Below are positions 1 through 7,868 of a DNA stretch of 25,457 bases, one piece after another. Within the stretch, counting starts at the first letter, position 1. Each line of letters opens with the position of its first letter. Under the pieces are notes generated by a model. The model made no database searches, had not been told where the DNA came from, and worked only from the letters and a program-made list of their open reading frames with translations. The position numbers and the translations under genes are program-made. The stretch comes from Bacillota bacterium (GTDB taxonomy: Bacteria; Bacillota; Clostridia; Clostridiales; Clostridiaceae): positions 1 through 25,457 of the forward strand of contig JAEZKY010000225.1 in the NCBI GenBank assembly GCA_023435985.1. Direction: 5' to 3'.

Positions 1-286
1 CATCTGTTTGAAGCCCAACTATAACTTCATTATCTTTATCTATATATCCTGCTTCATAGTTATCAATTCCAGATACTATATCTGTAGCAACATCAATAAT
101 TCCCTTTTTAACTTCTTCAACTATTAATTCATAAGCTTTCTTCCATACGTTGCTTGTCTTTTCAGTTTTTTCTTCTAGAAAGCTGGAATCACCTTCATAC
201 AACCTATAATTTTTTTGTATAAAGTTTCTTACGTCAATTCCTTCCTGCCATGTACCTTCCTTAAAACCTTCCCACTGCTTAACCAT
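1..286 (-). CDS. pflB: Pyruvate formate-lyase (formate C-acetyltransferase), N-terminal part only
   Basis: Pyruvate formate-lyase is a cytosolic glycyl-radical enzyme that converts pyruvate and CoA to acetyl-CoA and formate during fermentation. The visible first 95 residues begin MVKQWEGFKEGTWQEGIDVR, continue with NFIQKNYRLYEGD and end with GYIDKDNEVIVGLQTD, which is the typical start of clostridial PflB. The catalytic cysteines and the glycyl-radical site lie outside the window, because the gene runs off the left edge. The start is the ATG at 286, preceded by a strong AGGAGG ribosome binding site at about 293-298. A sigma-A promoter with an adjoining Fur-like palindrome lies just upstream. 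The family call is firm; full length and any pflA partner cannot be judged. Confidence 0.93.
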   Translation of the reverse strand, partial: MVKQWEGFKEGTWQEGIDVRNFIQKNYRLYEGDSSFLEEKTEKTSNVWKKAYELIVEEVKKGIIDVATDIVSGIDNYEAGYIDKDNEVIVGLQTD

Positions 287-354
287 AATTTTTGCCTCCT
301 TTACACTTATGATTAAAAACTTTGTTAATTTTTAATCAATTAATTCATACCATT

Positions 355-383
355 ATTGTATACATTAATCCTCTCTTTGTCAA
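355..383 (-). promoter_or_regulatory. Sigma-A promoter of pflB
   Basis: Read on the minus strand, TTGACA (378-383) is followed after exactly 17 bases by TACAAT (355-360). This is a near-consensus sigma-A promoter. Transcription would start near 348, giving a leader of about 60 bases before the pflB ATG at 286. Confidence 0.8.
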
Positions 384-400
384 TGATAATGTTTATCATT
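382..400. promoter_or_regulatory. Fur-like operator palindrome next to the pflB -35 box
   Basis: AATGATAA-TGT-TTATCATT is a perfect 8-bp inverted repeat. Its core TGATAATGTTTATCA (384-398) matches the Bacillus Fur box 7-1-7 consensus (TGATAATNATTATCA) at all but one defined base. It abuts and slightly overlaps the -35 hexamer (378-383) of the pflB promoter, so a bound repressor would contact the polymerase site. That Fur rather than a paralogue such as PerR or Zur binds here is an inference from the half-site sequence. Confidence 0.6.
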
Positions 401-731
401 TAAATTTTATTTTTACCTTTTGCAAATGCCTAATTTATTCCTTGATAACACACATTAATACAAAATTTTCAAATATATTTTATCTCCTTTTCCTATATAT
501 CAATACTATTCTAGGTACATATGTTAAATATTATTTAGCATATATATTAGCTATTTGAGAATATTATTTTCTATAATAGATTTTAATTATTTATGTTATG
601 GAAATTATCATAATTATAAGCTAAACTCCTTTATCTCATACGCACTTTCTTAACAAGAAATTCATATAAATCGATAATTTAATTCTCTTAATAACATTGA
701 TTAATACATATTTTAAAGGAGAATGAAACCT

Positions 732-2117
732 ATGCAACGAAGTTTAAAACTATTTATTTTCTCTTTAATATCATTTATTTTAATGCCATTCATAATTTAT
801 TATATTTTTTCTTATTTTGACTTTTTTACGAAAAATCCAACTATCGTTAACAAAACAGTATATTCGAGTTTACTTCCGAAGGATAACTTCAAAAGTATCT
901 ATACTCCTAAAATTAAATTTTCAGACATGTCTACAACAGAAATTAACGATGTTAAACTAAATATACTAAATAAAACCAATATTACCAATGTACCTATGAT
1001 ACTCAAAGCTCAAAGATATTATGTACCACTTAATTTTATTTCTAAAGAATTAAACTACACTTTAGATTACTCAAATGGTTTATTTGCACTCTTAAGTAGT
1101 AGTAATAATATATCTTTAACGGATAACTCGTATACAAAAAATACCAAGAAAGGATGTCTCAGAGGTAATTTGATAAATTACAACAGCACTCATTATATAT
1201 CAATATCGGATATTGAAGAACTTTTCAACTTAATTGCCATATTTGATTTTCAAAACAAAAATATTAGTTTGATTCCAAATTATGTTACTCCCCCTGATAA
1301 TTCTTCAATATTATATACTAATAAAATAGCCTTAATTAGATTTGAAGACTTTGGTTGTGGCTATTCAAATCTTGTAGATAAAAATCAAACAAAGGTTAAG
1401 CTTATGTCTAACTTGCTTTATTCAAACGGAATAAAATTTCATGTTGCGTGGATGCCAAGATTTATAGTTCCAACAGCTAATTTTGATAATGATTTACTAA
1501 TAAATGATACCATGACAAATGCAGGCTTTATAAATCTATTAGATTATCTGATTAATAAAGGTGGTGAAATTGGTTTACATGGCTATACGCATCAATCAGG
1601 CAATGACTCTAGCGGAGTTGGCGATGAGCTCTCTGAAAATGTAAATAATACAGAGCCCGAGACTCGCATGGTAATTGAAAAAGGCGTAGATACGGCCAGT
1701 GCTTTAAATATTCCTATTTCATTTTATGAAAGTCCACATTATAGGGATACTCCTGAGCAAAAGAAAATAATTAGTGAATATTATCAATTTATATTTGAAC
1801 CTTATGATAACTCAAAAAAGAACATTTATACATCTAATGACTATAATCTATTTGTTCCAACCCCACTAGGATATATATCGAACCCTGCTCAAGATACAAA
1901 TGATCTAATTAATAAACTTAATCAAAATAATCCAGATACATTAAATAGTTTTTTCTATCATCCATCAATAGAAATAAATTATGTTGATTTTAATATTGAT
2001 GATAACAAGCTAAATGTATACTATAATCAAAATTCACCATTACAAAGAATTGTTAAAGCTCTTAAGGATGATGAATATACTACTCTTCACATTGATGATC
2101 TCATAGATAGACGCTAA
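732..2117 (+). CDS. Membrane-anchored DUF2334-type polysaccharide deacetylase-like protein
   Basis: This protein of 461 residues has a short basic N-terminus and one hydrophobic segment at about residues 7-29 (signal anchor), so the rest is likely outside the cell. Residues 85-180 resemble the copper-amine-oxidase-N-like stalk domain of clostridial surface proteins (for example RYYVPLNFISKELNY). The C-terminal half resembles DUF2334, a relative of NodB polysaccharide deacetylases: RFEDFGCGYSN near residue 205, GGEIGLHGYTHQ near 280 (H-x3-H) and a late histidine in SFFYHPS. These give candidate metal ligands, but the substrate is unknown. An ATG at 723 lies only one base from the AAAGGAG ribosome binding site (715-721), whereas the ATG at 732 has 10-base spacing, so I chose 732. 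The gene stands alone, divergent from pflB and convergent with surE. Confidence 0.75.
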   Translation: MQRSLKLFIFSLISFILMPFIIYYIFSYFDFFTKNPTIVNKTVYSSLLPKDNFKSIYTPKIKFSDMSTTEINDVKLNILNKTNITNVPMILKAQRYYVPLNFISKELNYTLDYSNGLFALLSSSNNISLTDNSYTKNTKKGCLRGNLINYNSTHYISISDIEELFNLIAIFDFQNKNISLIPNYVTPPDNSSILYTNKIALIRFEDFGCGYSNLVDKNQTKVKLMSNLLYSNGIKFHVAWMPRFIVPTANFDNDLLINDTMTNAGFINLLDYLINKGGEIGLHGYTHQSGNDSSGVGDELSENVNNTEPETRMVIEKGVDTASALNIPISFYESPHYRDTPEQKKIISEYYQFIFEPYDNSKKNIYTSNDYNLFVPTPLGYISNPAQDTNDLINKLNQNNPDTLNSFFYHPSIEINYVDFNIDDNKLNVYYNQNSPLQRIVKALKDDEYTTLHIDDLIDRR

Positions 2118-2182
2118 AGAATCAGTTAAACAACCTATTAAAATAAAGAATACTATGTTTTTTTACACTTCCTATATAAATA

Positions 2183-2221
2183 AAAGTGATGGTCAAAATC
2201 TAATATTTTGACCATCACTTT
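2183..2221. terminator. Bidirectional intrinsic terminator between the DUF2334 gene and surE
   Basis: A perfect 17-bp stem (2183-2199 with 2205-2221) encloses a 5-base loop. On the minus strand it is followed by TTATTTATA after the terminal Ts, a usable U-rich tract; the plus-strand tail (TTTGTGTATT) is poorer. It lies 45 bases past the surE stop, so it probably ends the pyr-surE transcript and may also stop the convergent gene. Confidence 0.8.
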
Positions 2222-2265
2222 GTGTATTCTAGAACTATAAAATCCATTAATTTAACCATTACAGA

Positions 2266-3027
2266 TTATTTTCCAAAAATGTCCTTAACCTCGTCTAACA
2301 GTTTAAAATTTGTAAAATCGAAATGAAGCGGCGTCAAAGTAACATATCCTTGAGATAAATAATACAAATCTGTTTCTTCTTTTTCGATATCCTTTCTAGT
2401 TCCTTTAATTTTATATGCTTTATCTTCATCATTATTTTCTAGGAGAACATACTCATTTTTGTATGTTGCTTTTCCTATCTTACATACTTTAATTCCCTTT
2501 ATATCTTCATTGCTTAAACTAGGAACATTAACATTTAAAACAATATCACTTTTTAAATATTTTTCTTTTGCTATATCTAATATTTTCATAAACCACAATA
2601 TAGCCTTCGAATAATCTTCTTCCCTATTTTCTTTTGTTAAATCCATAGATACTGAAATTGATGGAATACCGTAAATTGCTCCCTCTATAGCAGCTGAAAC
2701 TGTACCTGAATATAAAATATCAATACCTGCATTTAGACCATAATTTACTCCCGATATTACTAAATCTATATCATCTTTTAAAAAGGCTATTCCTACCTGT
2801 GTGCAATCAGCAGGGGTACCCGCTACACTATATGCTTTACAGTTTAATCCTTCAATAACTTCTTCTCTTATTTTTATAGGATTATGAAGTGATATAGAAT
2901 GGCTTGAAGCACTTTTCTGCTCTCTAGGTGCAACGATTATAATATTATGCTCTTTAGAAACTTCTTTTGCCAAAGAAATTATCCCAGGAGCATTAATTCC
3001 ATCGTCGTTGGTAATTAAAATATTCAT
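2266..3027 (-). CDS. surE: 5'/3'-nucleotidase SurE
   Basis: SurE is a metal-dependent phosphatase that removes phosphate from nucleoside 5'- and 3'-monophosphates. The 253-residue protein has the diagnostic start MNILITNDDGINAPGI, with the metal-binding D8-D9, S39 in REQKSAS, and N95 in SGVNYGLNAG, followed by SGTVSAAIEGAIYGIPSIS. The length fits the family. The ATG at 3027 is preceded by AGGAGGAG. It lies 87 bases past the pyrE stop with no terminator between, and the next strong terminator comes only after surE. It is therefore plausibly the last gene of the pyr transcript, where it could act on UMP and other nucleotides. I found no clear promoter of its own. Cytosolic location is inferred from the lack of a signal peptide. 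Confidence 0.95.
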   Translation of the reverse strand: MNILITNDDGINAPGIISLAKEVSKEHNIIIVAPREQKSASSHSISLHNPIKIREEVIEGLNCKAYSVAGTPADCTQVGIAFLKDDIDLVISGVNYGLNAGIDILYSGTVSAAIEGAIYGIPSISVSMDLTKENREEDYSKAILWFMKILDIAKEKYLKSDIVLNVNVPSLSNEDIKGIKVCKIGKATYKNEYVLLENNDEDKAYKIKGTRKDIEKEETDLYYLSQGYVTLTPLHFDFTNFKLLDEVKDIFGK

Positions 3028-3114
3028 AACTCCTCCTAAAACCTAAGTTTATGTTACACTCAATCAAAATTAGATAAATGAAATAGCAACTGCATACTAT
3101 ATCCTTTAACGCTT

Positions 3115-3789
3115 TTATTTTGCACCATATTGTTTATAATAATCATCAATTCTGTCTTTAATTTCATCGTTAATAAGTATAGTTCCATTAATTTCTTTGT
3201 TATATAGATACTCTATTACTTCAGCCATTGTTACTATGGCACAAGTTTTAAATCCAAATTTTTCTCTAATTTCTACAAGTGCAGATTTTTCTCCCTGGCC
3301 TCTTTCCATTCTATCCACTGATATTATAAGTCCTTTAACATTAACATCTCCTGCACTTTTTAAGATAGGCATAGTTTCATAAATTGAAGTTCCCGCTGTT
3401 GTAACATCTTCAACTATTAATACCTTATCTCCATCATTCAATTTACTTCCTAAAAGAATTCCCTTGTCTCCGTGATCCTTTATTTCTTTTCTATTTGAAC
3501 AATATCTAACATCAATATCAAATGAATTTGAAAGGGCTATCGCTGTTGTAACGCTTAATGGAATTCCTTTATAAGCAGGTCCAAATAGTACATCATAATC
3601 ATCCTCAAAATTCTCTTTTATAGCCTCTGCATAAAATTCACCAAGCTTTTTTAATTGTTTTCCTGTTTGATAATTACCTGTATTAACAAAGAAAGGGGTC
3701 TTTCTTCCGCTCTTAGTAACAAAATCTCCAAATGTTAATACTCCGCATTCAATCATAAAATCAATAAATTCTCTCTTATATTCCTTCAT
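3115..3789 (-). CDS. pyrE: Orotate phosphoribosyltransferase
   Basis: PyrE joins orotate to PRPP, giving orotidine 5'-monophosphate, the fifth step of UMP synthesis. The PRPP-binding loop VLIVEDVTTAGTS is at about residues 123-135, and FGPAYKGIPL near residue 70 is the usual hinge segment. An in-frame GTG at 3804 would add five residues (MEDIL). However, the GTGGAGGAT that would encode them contains the ribosome binding site GGAGG, eight bases before the ATG at 3789. The 224-residue form starting MKEYKREFIDF is therefore preferred and fits the family length. It is the last biosynthetic pyr gene, separated from pyrD by a repeat element that replaces the usual tight junction. Confidence 0.96.
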   Translation of the reverse strand: MKEYKREFIDFMIECGVLTFGDFVTKSGRKTPFFVNTGNYQTGKQLKKLGEFYAEAIKENFEDDYDVLFGPAYKGIPLSVTTAIALSNSFDIDVRYCSNRKEIKDHGDKGILLGSKLNDGDKVLIVEDVTTAGTSIYETMPILKSAGDVNVKGLIISVDRMERGQGEKSALVEIREKFGFKTCAIVTMAEVIEYLYNKEINGTILINDEIKDRIDDYYKQYGAK

Positions 3790-3814
3790 CAAAATATCCT
3801 CCACTCATTAAATT

Positions 3815-3937
3815 CAGTTTACAATTTACAGGTTACAATGCACAGTTAACAATGAAATTCCTAAAAGGAATTTCTATAATATACATTATTTTCGAAAAGC
3901 CAAAGGCTTTTCTTCCTTAACTGTAAATTGTAAACTG
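3815..3937. repeat. Composite palindromic repeat element between pyrD and pyrE
   Basis: Perfect 17-bp inverted arms, CAGTTTACAATTTACAG (3815-3831) and its complement (3921-3937), enclose two further hairpins. These are GAAATTCCT/AGGAATTTC (3854-3862 with 3866-3874) and GAAAAGCC/GGCTTTTC (3894-3901 with 3905-3912), each with a 3-base loop. The right end (GGCTTTTCTTCCTTAACTG...TAACTGATTAA) closely resembles the right end of the element at 18665-18765. It has no open reading frame and lies inside the pyr operon, so it is transcribed. It looks like a small non-autonomous mobile element; no clear target duplication is seen. Confidence 0.75.
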
Positions 3938-3945
3938 TTAACTGA

Positions 3946-4842
3946 TTAAATTATTCCTACGATTTCATTAATATCTTTAATCCCTTGCTCCTTTAAGAAA
4001 ACTTCCATTTCTTCAATTATTTCTTTTCCTGCCATAGGATTCACAAAGTTAATTGTTCCTATCTGCACTGCACTAGCTCCTGCCATCATAAATTCAATAA
4101 CATCTTTACCATTAGATATTCCGCCAAGTCCTATTACTGGAATATTTACTGCCTTTGCTACTTCATAAACCATTCTAAGTGCAATTGGCTTTACTGCCGG
4201 ACCTGAAAGACCTGCTGTTATATTATTAAATACTGACTTTCTCTTATACACATCAATTGCCATTCCCTTTAGCGTATTTATAAGAGAAATGGAATCTGCA
4301 CCTGCTTCCTGACATTTTAAAGCCATATCAACTATATCTTCTGCATTTGGTGATAATTTAACCATTAACGGTTTCTTAACTATTGACTTGATTTCTTTAA
4401 CAACTCCATATGCCACATCTGATTTTATTCCAAATGCCATTCCTCCGTGCTTTACGTTTGGGCAGGATATATTAAGTTCAATCATATCCACATCTGTTTC
4501 ATTAATTTTAGTTACAGCCTCAACATAATCTTCTAAACAGCCTCCACCAATATTAGCTATAACATTAGTCCCAAGTTTTTTCATACCTAGAAGCTCATTA
4601 TGTATAAATGCGTCTATTCCTGGATTTTGAAGTCCAACTGAATTCATCATTCCAGATGGAGTCTCAAATACCCTAATTCCTTCATTACCTTGTTTGGGAT
4701 TTATTGTTAGACCCTTTGAAGATATTCCACCTAAAATTCCTACATCATAAAAATCATTAAATTCTTCACCAAAACCAAAAGTTCCTGATGCAGCAATTAC
4801 AGGATTTTTAAATTCTACGCCGTTAATATTTACCTTTAACAA
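3946..4842 (-). CDS. pyrD: Dihydroorotate dehydrogenase 1B, catalytic subunit
   Basis: This FMN-containing subunit oxidises dihydroorotate to orotate. In class 1B enzymes it works with PyrK, which passes the electrons on to NAD+. The 298-residue protein has NPVIAASGTFGFG near residue 13, TPSGMMNSVGLQNPG near 61, and ELNISCPNVKHGG with the class 1 catalytic base Cys127. The FMN-binding PLMVKLSPN and GLGGISNG segments follow. The start is a TTG at 4842, seven bases after the strong ribosome binding site GGAGG; no ATG in frame is better placed. It follows pyrK by 18 bases, which suits a stoichiometric PyrD2K2 complex. The stop lies at the edge of a repeat element (3815-3937). Confidence 0.96.
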   Translation of the reverse strand: MLKVNINGVEFKNPVIAASGTFGFGEEFNDFYDVGILGGISSKGLTINPKQGNEGIRVFETPSGMMNSVGLQNPGIDAFIHNELLGMKKLGTNVIANIGGGCLEDYVEAVTKINETDVDMIELNISCPNVKHGGMAFGIKSDVAYGVVKEIKSIVKKPLMVKLSPNAEDIVDMALKCQEAGADSISLINTLKGMAIDVYKRKSVFNNITAGLSGPAVKPIALRMVYEVAKAVNIPVIGLGGISNGKDVIEFMMAGASAVQIGTINFVNPMAGKEIIEEMEVFLKEQGIKDINEIVGII

Positions 4843-4860
4843 TTTAATTCCTCCTGCCTA

Positions 4861-5604
4861 TTATAGTTCTACATAGTATCCATCGAACACCGGGCCATCT
4901 TTACAAGTTCTCTTATTTCCATCTTTGGTTTTACAAGTGCAGACTAAACAAGCCCCAACTCCACAAGCCATATGTTTTTCCATTGATACATATACCTTAA
5001 CATTTTTCTCTTTACACATTTCTATGACTTTTTTCATCATGATTTCAGGTCCACAGCATAAAACTGTATCATATTCTTGAACTTTAAGTATATCTGTAAC
5101 AAAACCTTTATGACCATACTTTCCTGTATTTGTAGAAACATTTATCTTATTTACATATTCTTCAAAGTCTTTTAGCAAATATATATCGTCTCTAAAACCT
5201 GCATACAAATCAATTTCTTCTTTCTTGTTATTGCCACTTAATCTCTTTGCAAGTTCAAGCATAGGTGCTGTCCCTATTCCCCCTGCAACTAACGCGACTT
5301 TGCCATAATCCTTATTCAAATCAAAGCCATTTCCAAGAGGTCCTGTTATGCTTATTTCATCATTTTCTTTAAGCTTTGTATACTCTTTAGTACCATTTCC
5401 AACTACTGCATATAAAAATGTTAATGCATTTCCATTCTTCTCACATATGCTTATGGGTCTTGGTAAAAGTGTTTGACCATTGATTTTCAACATATAAAAT
5501 TGACCAGCATTTATTTCATTATTATCCTCTACTATTAATTTATAAACATCTTTCGAAATTTCTTCATTTGAAATTACTCTTGCATTTCTGTAAGCTATAG
5601 CCAT
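4861..5604 (-). CDS. pyrK: Dihydroorotate dehydrogenase 1B, electron-transfer subunit
   Basis: PyrK carries FAD and a [2Fe-2S] cluster and moves electrons from PyrD to NAD+. The 247-residue protein shows the FAD-binding LLPRPISIC near residues 46-54 and the nucleotide-binding GGIGTAPMLELAKRL near 108. A C-terminal cysteine cluster uses C214, C219, C222 and C234 (HMACGVGACLVCTCKTKDG and the following KRTCKDG), as expected for the iron-sulfur site. The ATG at 5604 follows GGAGGG by six bases. It is tightly linked to pyrD (18-base gap), while its gap to pyrF contains short palindromic repeats. The second name pyrDII is also in use for this gene. Confidence 0.96.
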   Translation of the reverse strand: MAIAYRNARVISNEEISKDVYKLIVEDNNEINAGQFYMLKINGQTLLPRPISICEKNGNALTFLYAVVGNGTKEYTKLKENDEISITGPLGNGFDLNKDYGKVALVAGGIGTAPMLELAKRLSGNNKKEEIDLYAGFRDDIYLLKDFEEYVNKINVSTNTGKYGHKGFVTDILKVQEYDTVLCCGPEIMMKKVIEMCKEKNVKVYVSMEKHMACGVGACLVCTCKTKDGNKRTCKDGPVFDGYYVEL

Positions 5605-5629
5605 GTTTTCCCTCCATTTATTCAGTTAA

Positions 5630-5676
5630 AGTTAACAGTTCACAACTGTTAACTGACATCTGCTAACTGTTAACTG
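5630..5676. repeat. Short palindromic repeats at the pyrF-pyrK junction
   Basis: AGTTAACAGTT (5630-5640) and AACTGTTAACT (5644-5654) form a perfect 11-bp hairpin with a 3-base loop. A further copy, AACTGTTAACTG, lies at 5665-5676 and overlaps the last codons and stop of pyrF. The same words occur between pyrC and pyrI and at the ends of the pyrD-pyrE element. The minus strand has no T-run after the hairpin, so it is unlikely to stop transcription. Confidence 0.7.
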
Positions 5677-6544
5677 ATTTAATTACTGCCTCTTTAATTG
5701 CATCTCTCATTTTTATTGCTTCTTCTCTAGCGCATAGAGCAAATTCTTCTGGTTTATTTGCTTTCTTATAGGCTAGCAGTATACCTCTTGACGAATTAAC
5801 AACTCCACCATTGCCATTATTTAAATATAATGCAACATCTTCAGCTGTTCCCCCTTGAGCTCCATATCCAGGAATTAAGAAGAACATATTATTATATGTT
5901 TTTCTTATTTTTACTCCTTCTTCAACATAGGTACATCCTATAACTCCGCCAATTGCAGTATATCCGCATTTCCCTGTACACTCTTTGCTCATTTCTGTTA
6001 TTTTATCTGCTACTACCTCATATACCTTTTTCCCATGTGTTGTATCCAAATATTCAATATCTTCTGCACCTGGATTCGAAGTTCTAACTAAGCTGAATAC
6101 CCCCTTATTACCTTTTTCTAAGTAAGGCAAATATGGCTCAATGCTATCCATTCCCATGTAAGGACTTAACGTTATGAAGTCTGCTTCAAACTCCCCTTCA
6201 AAATGAGCTTTAGCATACATCTTTGCAGTTGCTGCTATATCCCCTCTTTTTATATCTGCTATTATTATTTCATCCTTTTCTTTCAAGTAGTCTAACGTCT
6301 TCTTATAAGCGATTAATCCTTCTATTCCTAAGGCTTCATAATATGCTATTTGAACTTTAAAACATGCAGCGATATCACATGTTGCATCTATAATTTGCTT
6401 ATTAAACTCAAATATTGCCTCACTTGGAGTCTTGCAACTCTTTATATGTTCAGGTACATAGTCTAATGCTGTATCAAGCCCAACACAGACAACTCCTCTT
6501 TTTTCAACTCTATCGTATAGTTTATCAATTATATAACTTGTCAT
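5663..6544 (-). CDS. pyrF: Orotidine 5'-phosphate decarboxylase (subfamily 2)
   Basis: PyrF decarboxylates OMP to UMP, the final step of the pathway. The signature IIADIKRGDIAATAKMYA at residues 94-111 supplies the catalytic D97/K99/D102 set. The 293-residue length, the VCVGLDTALDYVP start and the late PGYGAQGGTAEDV segment indicate the longer bacterial subfamily 2 rather than the 230-residue E. coli type. The ATG at 6544 is preceded by GGGGG, a less usual but adequate ribosome binding site. Its last codons (SVNS-stop) are read directly from one copy of the AACTGTTAACTG repeat, which suggests that insertion of the repeat replaced the original C-terminus or stop. Confidence 0.96.
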   Translation of the reverse strand: MTSYIIDKLYDRVEKRGVVCVGLDTALDYVPEHIKSCKTPSEAIFEFNKQIIDATCDIAACFKVQIAYYEALGIEGLIAYKKTLDYLKEKDEIIIADIKRGDIAATAKMYAKAHFEGEFEADFITLSPYMGMDSIEPYLPYLEKGNKGVFSLVRTSNPGAEDIEYLDTTHGKKVYEVVADKITEMSKECTGKCGYTAIGGVIGCTYVEEGVKIRKTYNNMFFLIPGYGAQGGTAEDVALYLNNGNGGVVNSSRGILLAYKKANKPEEFALCAREEAIKMRDAIKEAVIKSVNS

Positions 6545-6562
6545 TTAAAAACCCCCGTTATT

Positions 6563-6657
6563 TAGTTTACAGTTGTAGAATTTCTTATGTTTTATTTTGT
6601 ATCTTCTTCAATTCTAAACATATTTTACTCAAACTGTTATCTGCTTACTATTAACTA
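6563..6657. repeat. Degenerate repeat element between pyrC and pyrF
   Basis: TAGTTTACAGTTGTAGAATT at 6563-6582 is partly mirrored by AATTCTAAAC (6610-6619) and AACTGTTATCTG...TATTAACTAC (6632-6657). The order of outer TTAAC-like arms and inner GAATT hairpin resembles the pyrD-pyrE element, but several bases have decayed. The pyrC stop codon falls in its right arm. Membership in the family is inferred from similarity by eye. Confidence 0.45.
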
Positions 6658-7853
6658 CATGAATTATATTTGATTTCTCCAGCTTTTATTGTTGTTAGTA
6701 TTTCTCCATAAAACTCCATTCCATCAAATGGTGTATTTCTCCCCTTTGACTCAAACTTTTCTGGATTAACTCTTATTTTCTTATTAATATCTATCAATAC
6801 TAAATCACCATCAATTCCCACACTAATCTTCCCTTTATTCATTCCTAGAAGTTTCGCCGGATTATATGACATAAGTTCGCTTAATTTATTTAGAGAAACA
6901 GTATTTTCCTTAACTAATTTTGTATAGCAGATTGAAAAAGCTGTTTCAATTCCAACCATTCCAGGGGAACCATTTTTCTTTTCTTCTTCTGTATGTGGTG
7001 CATGATCTGTTCCTATTGTATCTACCATTCCTAATTTAATGGCACCTACTATTGCATCTACATCTTCTTTTTCTCTAATTGGTGGATTAACTCTATAATC
7101 ATTTATCTCTCTTGTCAGAGCTATATGATGTGGCGTAACTTCTAGTGTTATATTTGCTCCACTCATCTTTCCATCAATAACGCATTTTATAGCTTCTTTG
7201 GTACTAACATGACACATATGTAATCTCGCCTTGCTAAGCTTTGCTAATTCTACGTCTCTTACGGTCATCATATTTTCAGCTATTCTCATATCTACTTTTG
7301 AAAATTCTGGGCTTTCTGCATGAGACATTATAACCCAATTATTTTTCTTAGCGATCTTCATTGCTTCAAGCATGGTATTGGAATTTGATACTCCAACTCC
7401 ATCATCCGAGATTGCTTTAATTTCAGGATCATTTTGAAGTGCTTCTAAGTGACTTAAAGTTATCCCATCGAAATTTTTTGTTACTGATAAGCATTGATGT
7501 ATATCTATTAAATTCAATTCCTTTGATTTCCTTCTCACATATTCCAAAGTCTCCTTAGATGAACAGATAGGCTTGGTATTTGCCATTAGGCATACTCCTG
7601 TATACCCACCTCTAAGTGCTGCTTTAGAACCCGTTTCAATATCTTCCTTCCAAGTAAGTCCAGGATCTCTGAAGTGAGCATGGGTATCTATAAATGCTGG
7701 CATTAAAATTTTGCCCTCGCAATTAAGTATCTGTACATTATCTTTAGATATGCTTTTTCCTATTTCTCTTATTATCCCATTTTTAATATATATATCTCCA
7801 TTAAAATCTTGAGTTGCATCTATTATCCTTGCATTTTTAATTAATAATTCCAT
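6651..7853 (-). CDS. pyrC: Dihydroorotase
   Basis: This zinc enzyme cyclises carbamoyl aspartate to dihydroorotate, the third step of UMP synthesis. The protein from the ATG at 7853 has 400 residues, typical of the class I bacterial form. DTHAHFRDPGLTWKEDIETG near residue 56 gives the first zinc-binding histidines, SHAESPE and LHMCHVSTKEA carry further metal histidines, and GTDHAPHTEEEK supplies the catalytic aspartate. An upstream in-frame GTG at 7868 (MKRCY...) is rejected because the GTGAAGAGGTG it would translate contains the AGAGGTG ribosome binding site of the ATG. The gap to pyrI carries a run of AGTTAACAGTTAACAGTT repeats, and the stop codon lies in a degenerate element. Confidence 0.95.
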   Translation of the reverse strand: MELLIKNARIIDATQDFNGDIYIKNGIIREIGKSISKDNVQILNCEGKILMPAFIDTHAHFRDPGLTWKEDIETGSKAALRGGYTGVCLMANTKPICSSKETLEYVRRKSKELNLIDIHQCLSVTKNFDGITLSHLEALQNDPEIKAISDDGVGVSNSNTMLEAMKIAKKNNWVIMSHAESPEFSKVDMRIAENMMTVRDVELAKLSKARLHMCHVSTKEAIKCVIDGKMSGANITLEVTPHHIALTREINDYRVNPPIREKEDVDAIVGAIKLGMVDTIGTDHAPHTEEEKKNGSPGMVGIETAFSICYTKLVKENTVSLNKLSELMSYNPAKLLGMNKGKISVGIDGDLVLIDINKKIRVNPEKFESKGRNTPFDGMEFYGEILTTIKAGEIKYNSCS

Positions 7854-7868
7854 ATAACACCTCTTCAC

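Larger units (their letters stand above)
287..731. other. Divergent intergenic region between pflB and the DUF2334 gene
   Basis: This 445-base, extremely AT-rich region holds the pflB ribosome binding site, promoter and Fur-like palindrome in its left third. Between about 400 and 714 I find no convincing gene, terminator or repeat. AAAGGAG at 715-721 is the ribosome binding site of the rightward gene. I found no clear -35/-10 pair for that gene. Confidence 0.6.

Noticed and set aside
322..558. 78-codon rightward frame in the pflB upstream region
   Set aside because: It has no ribosome binding site, is low-complexity F/I/Y/L-rich translation of AT-rich DNA, and overlaps the pflB promoter and the Fur-like site.
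3790..3804. Upstream GTG start for pyrE (five extra residues)
   Set aside because: The extra codons contain the GGAGG ribosome binding site of the ATG at 3789. The same argument excludes the upstream GTG starts of pyrC (7868) and of the beta-lactamase-fold gene (10443).
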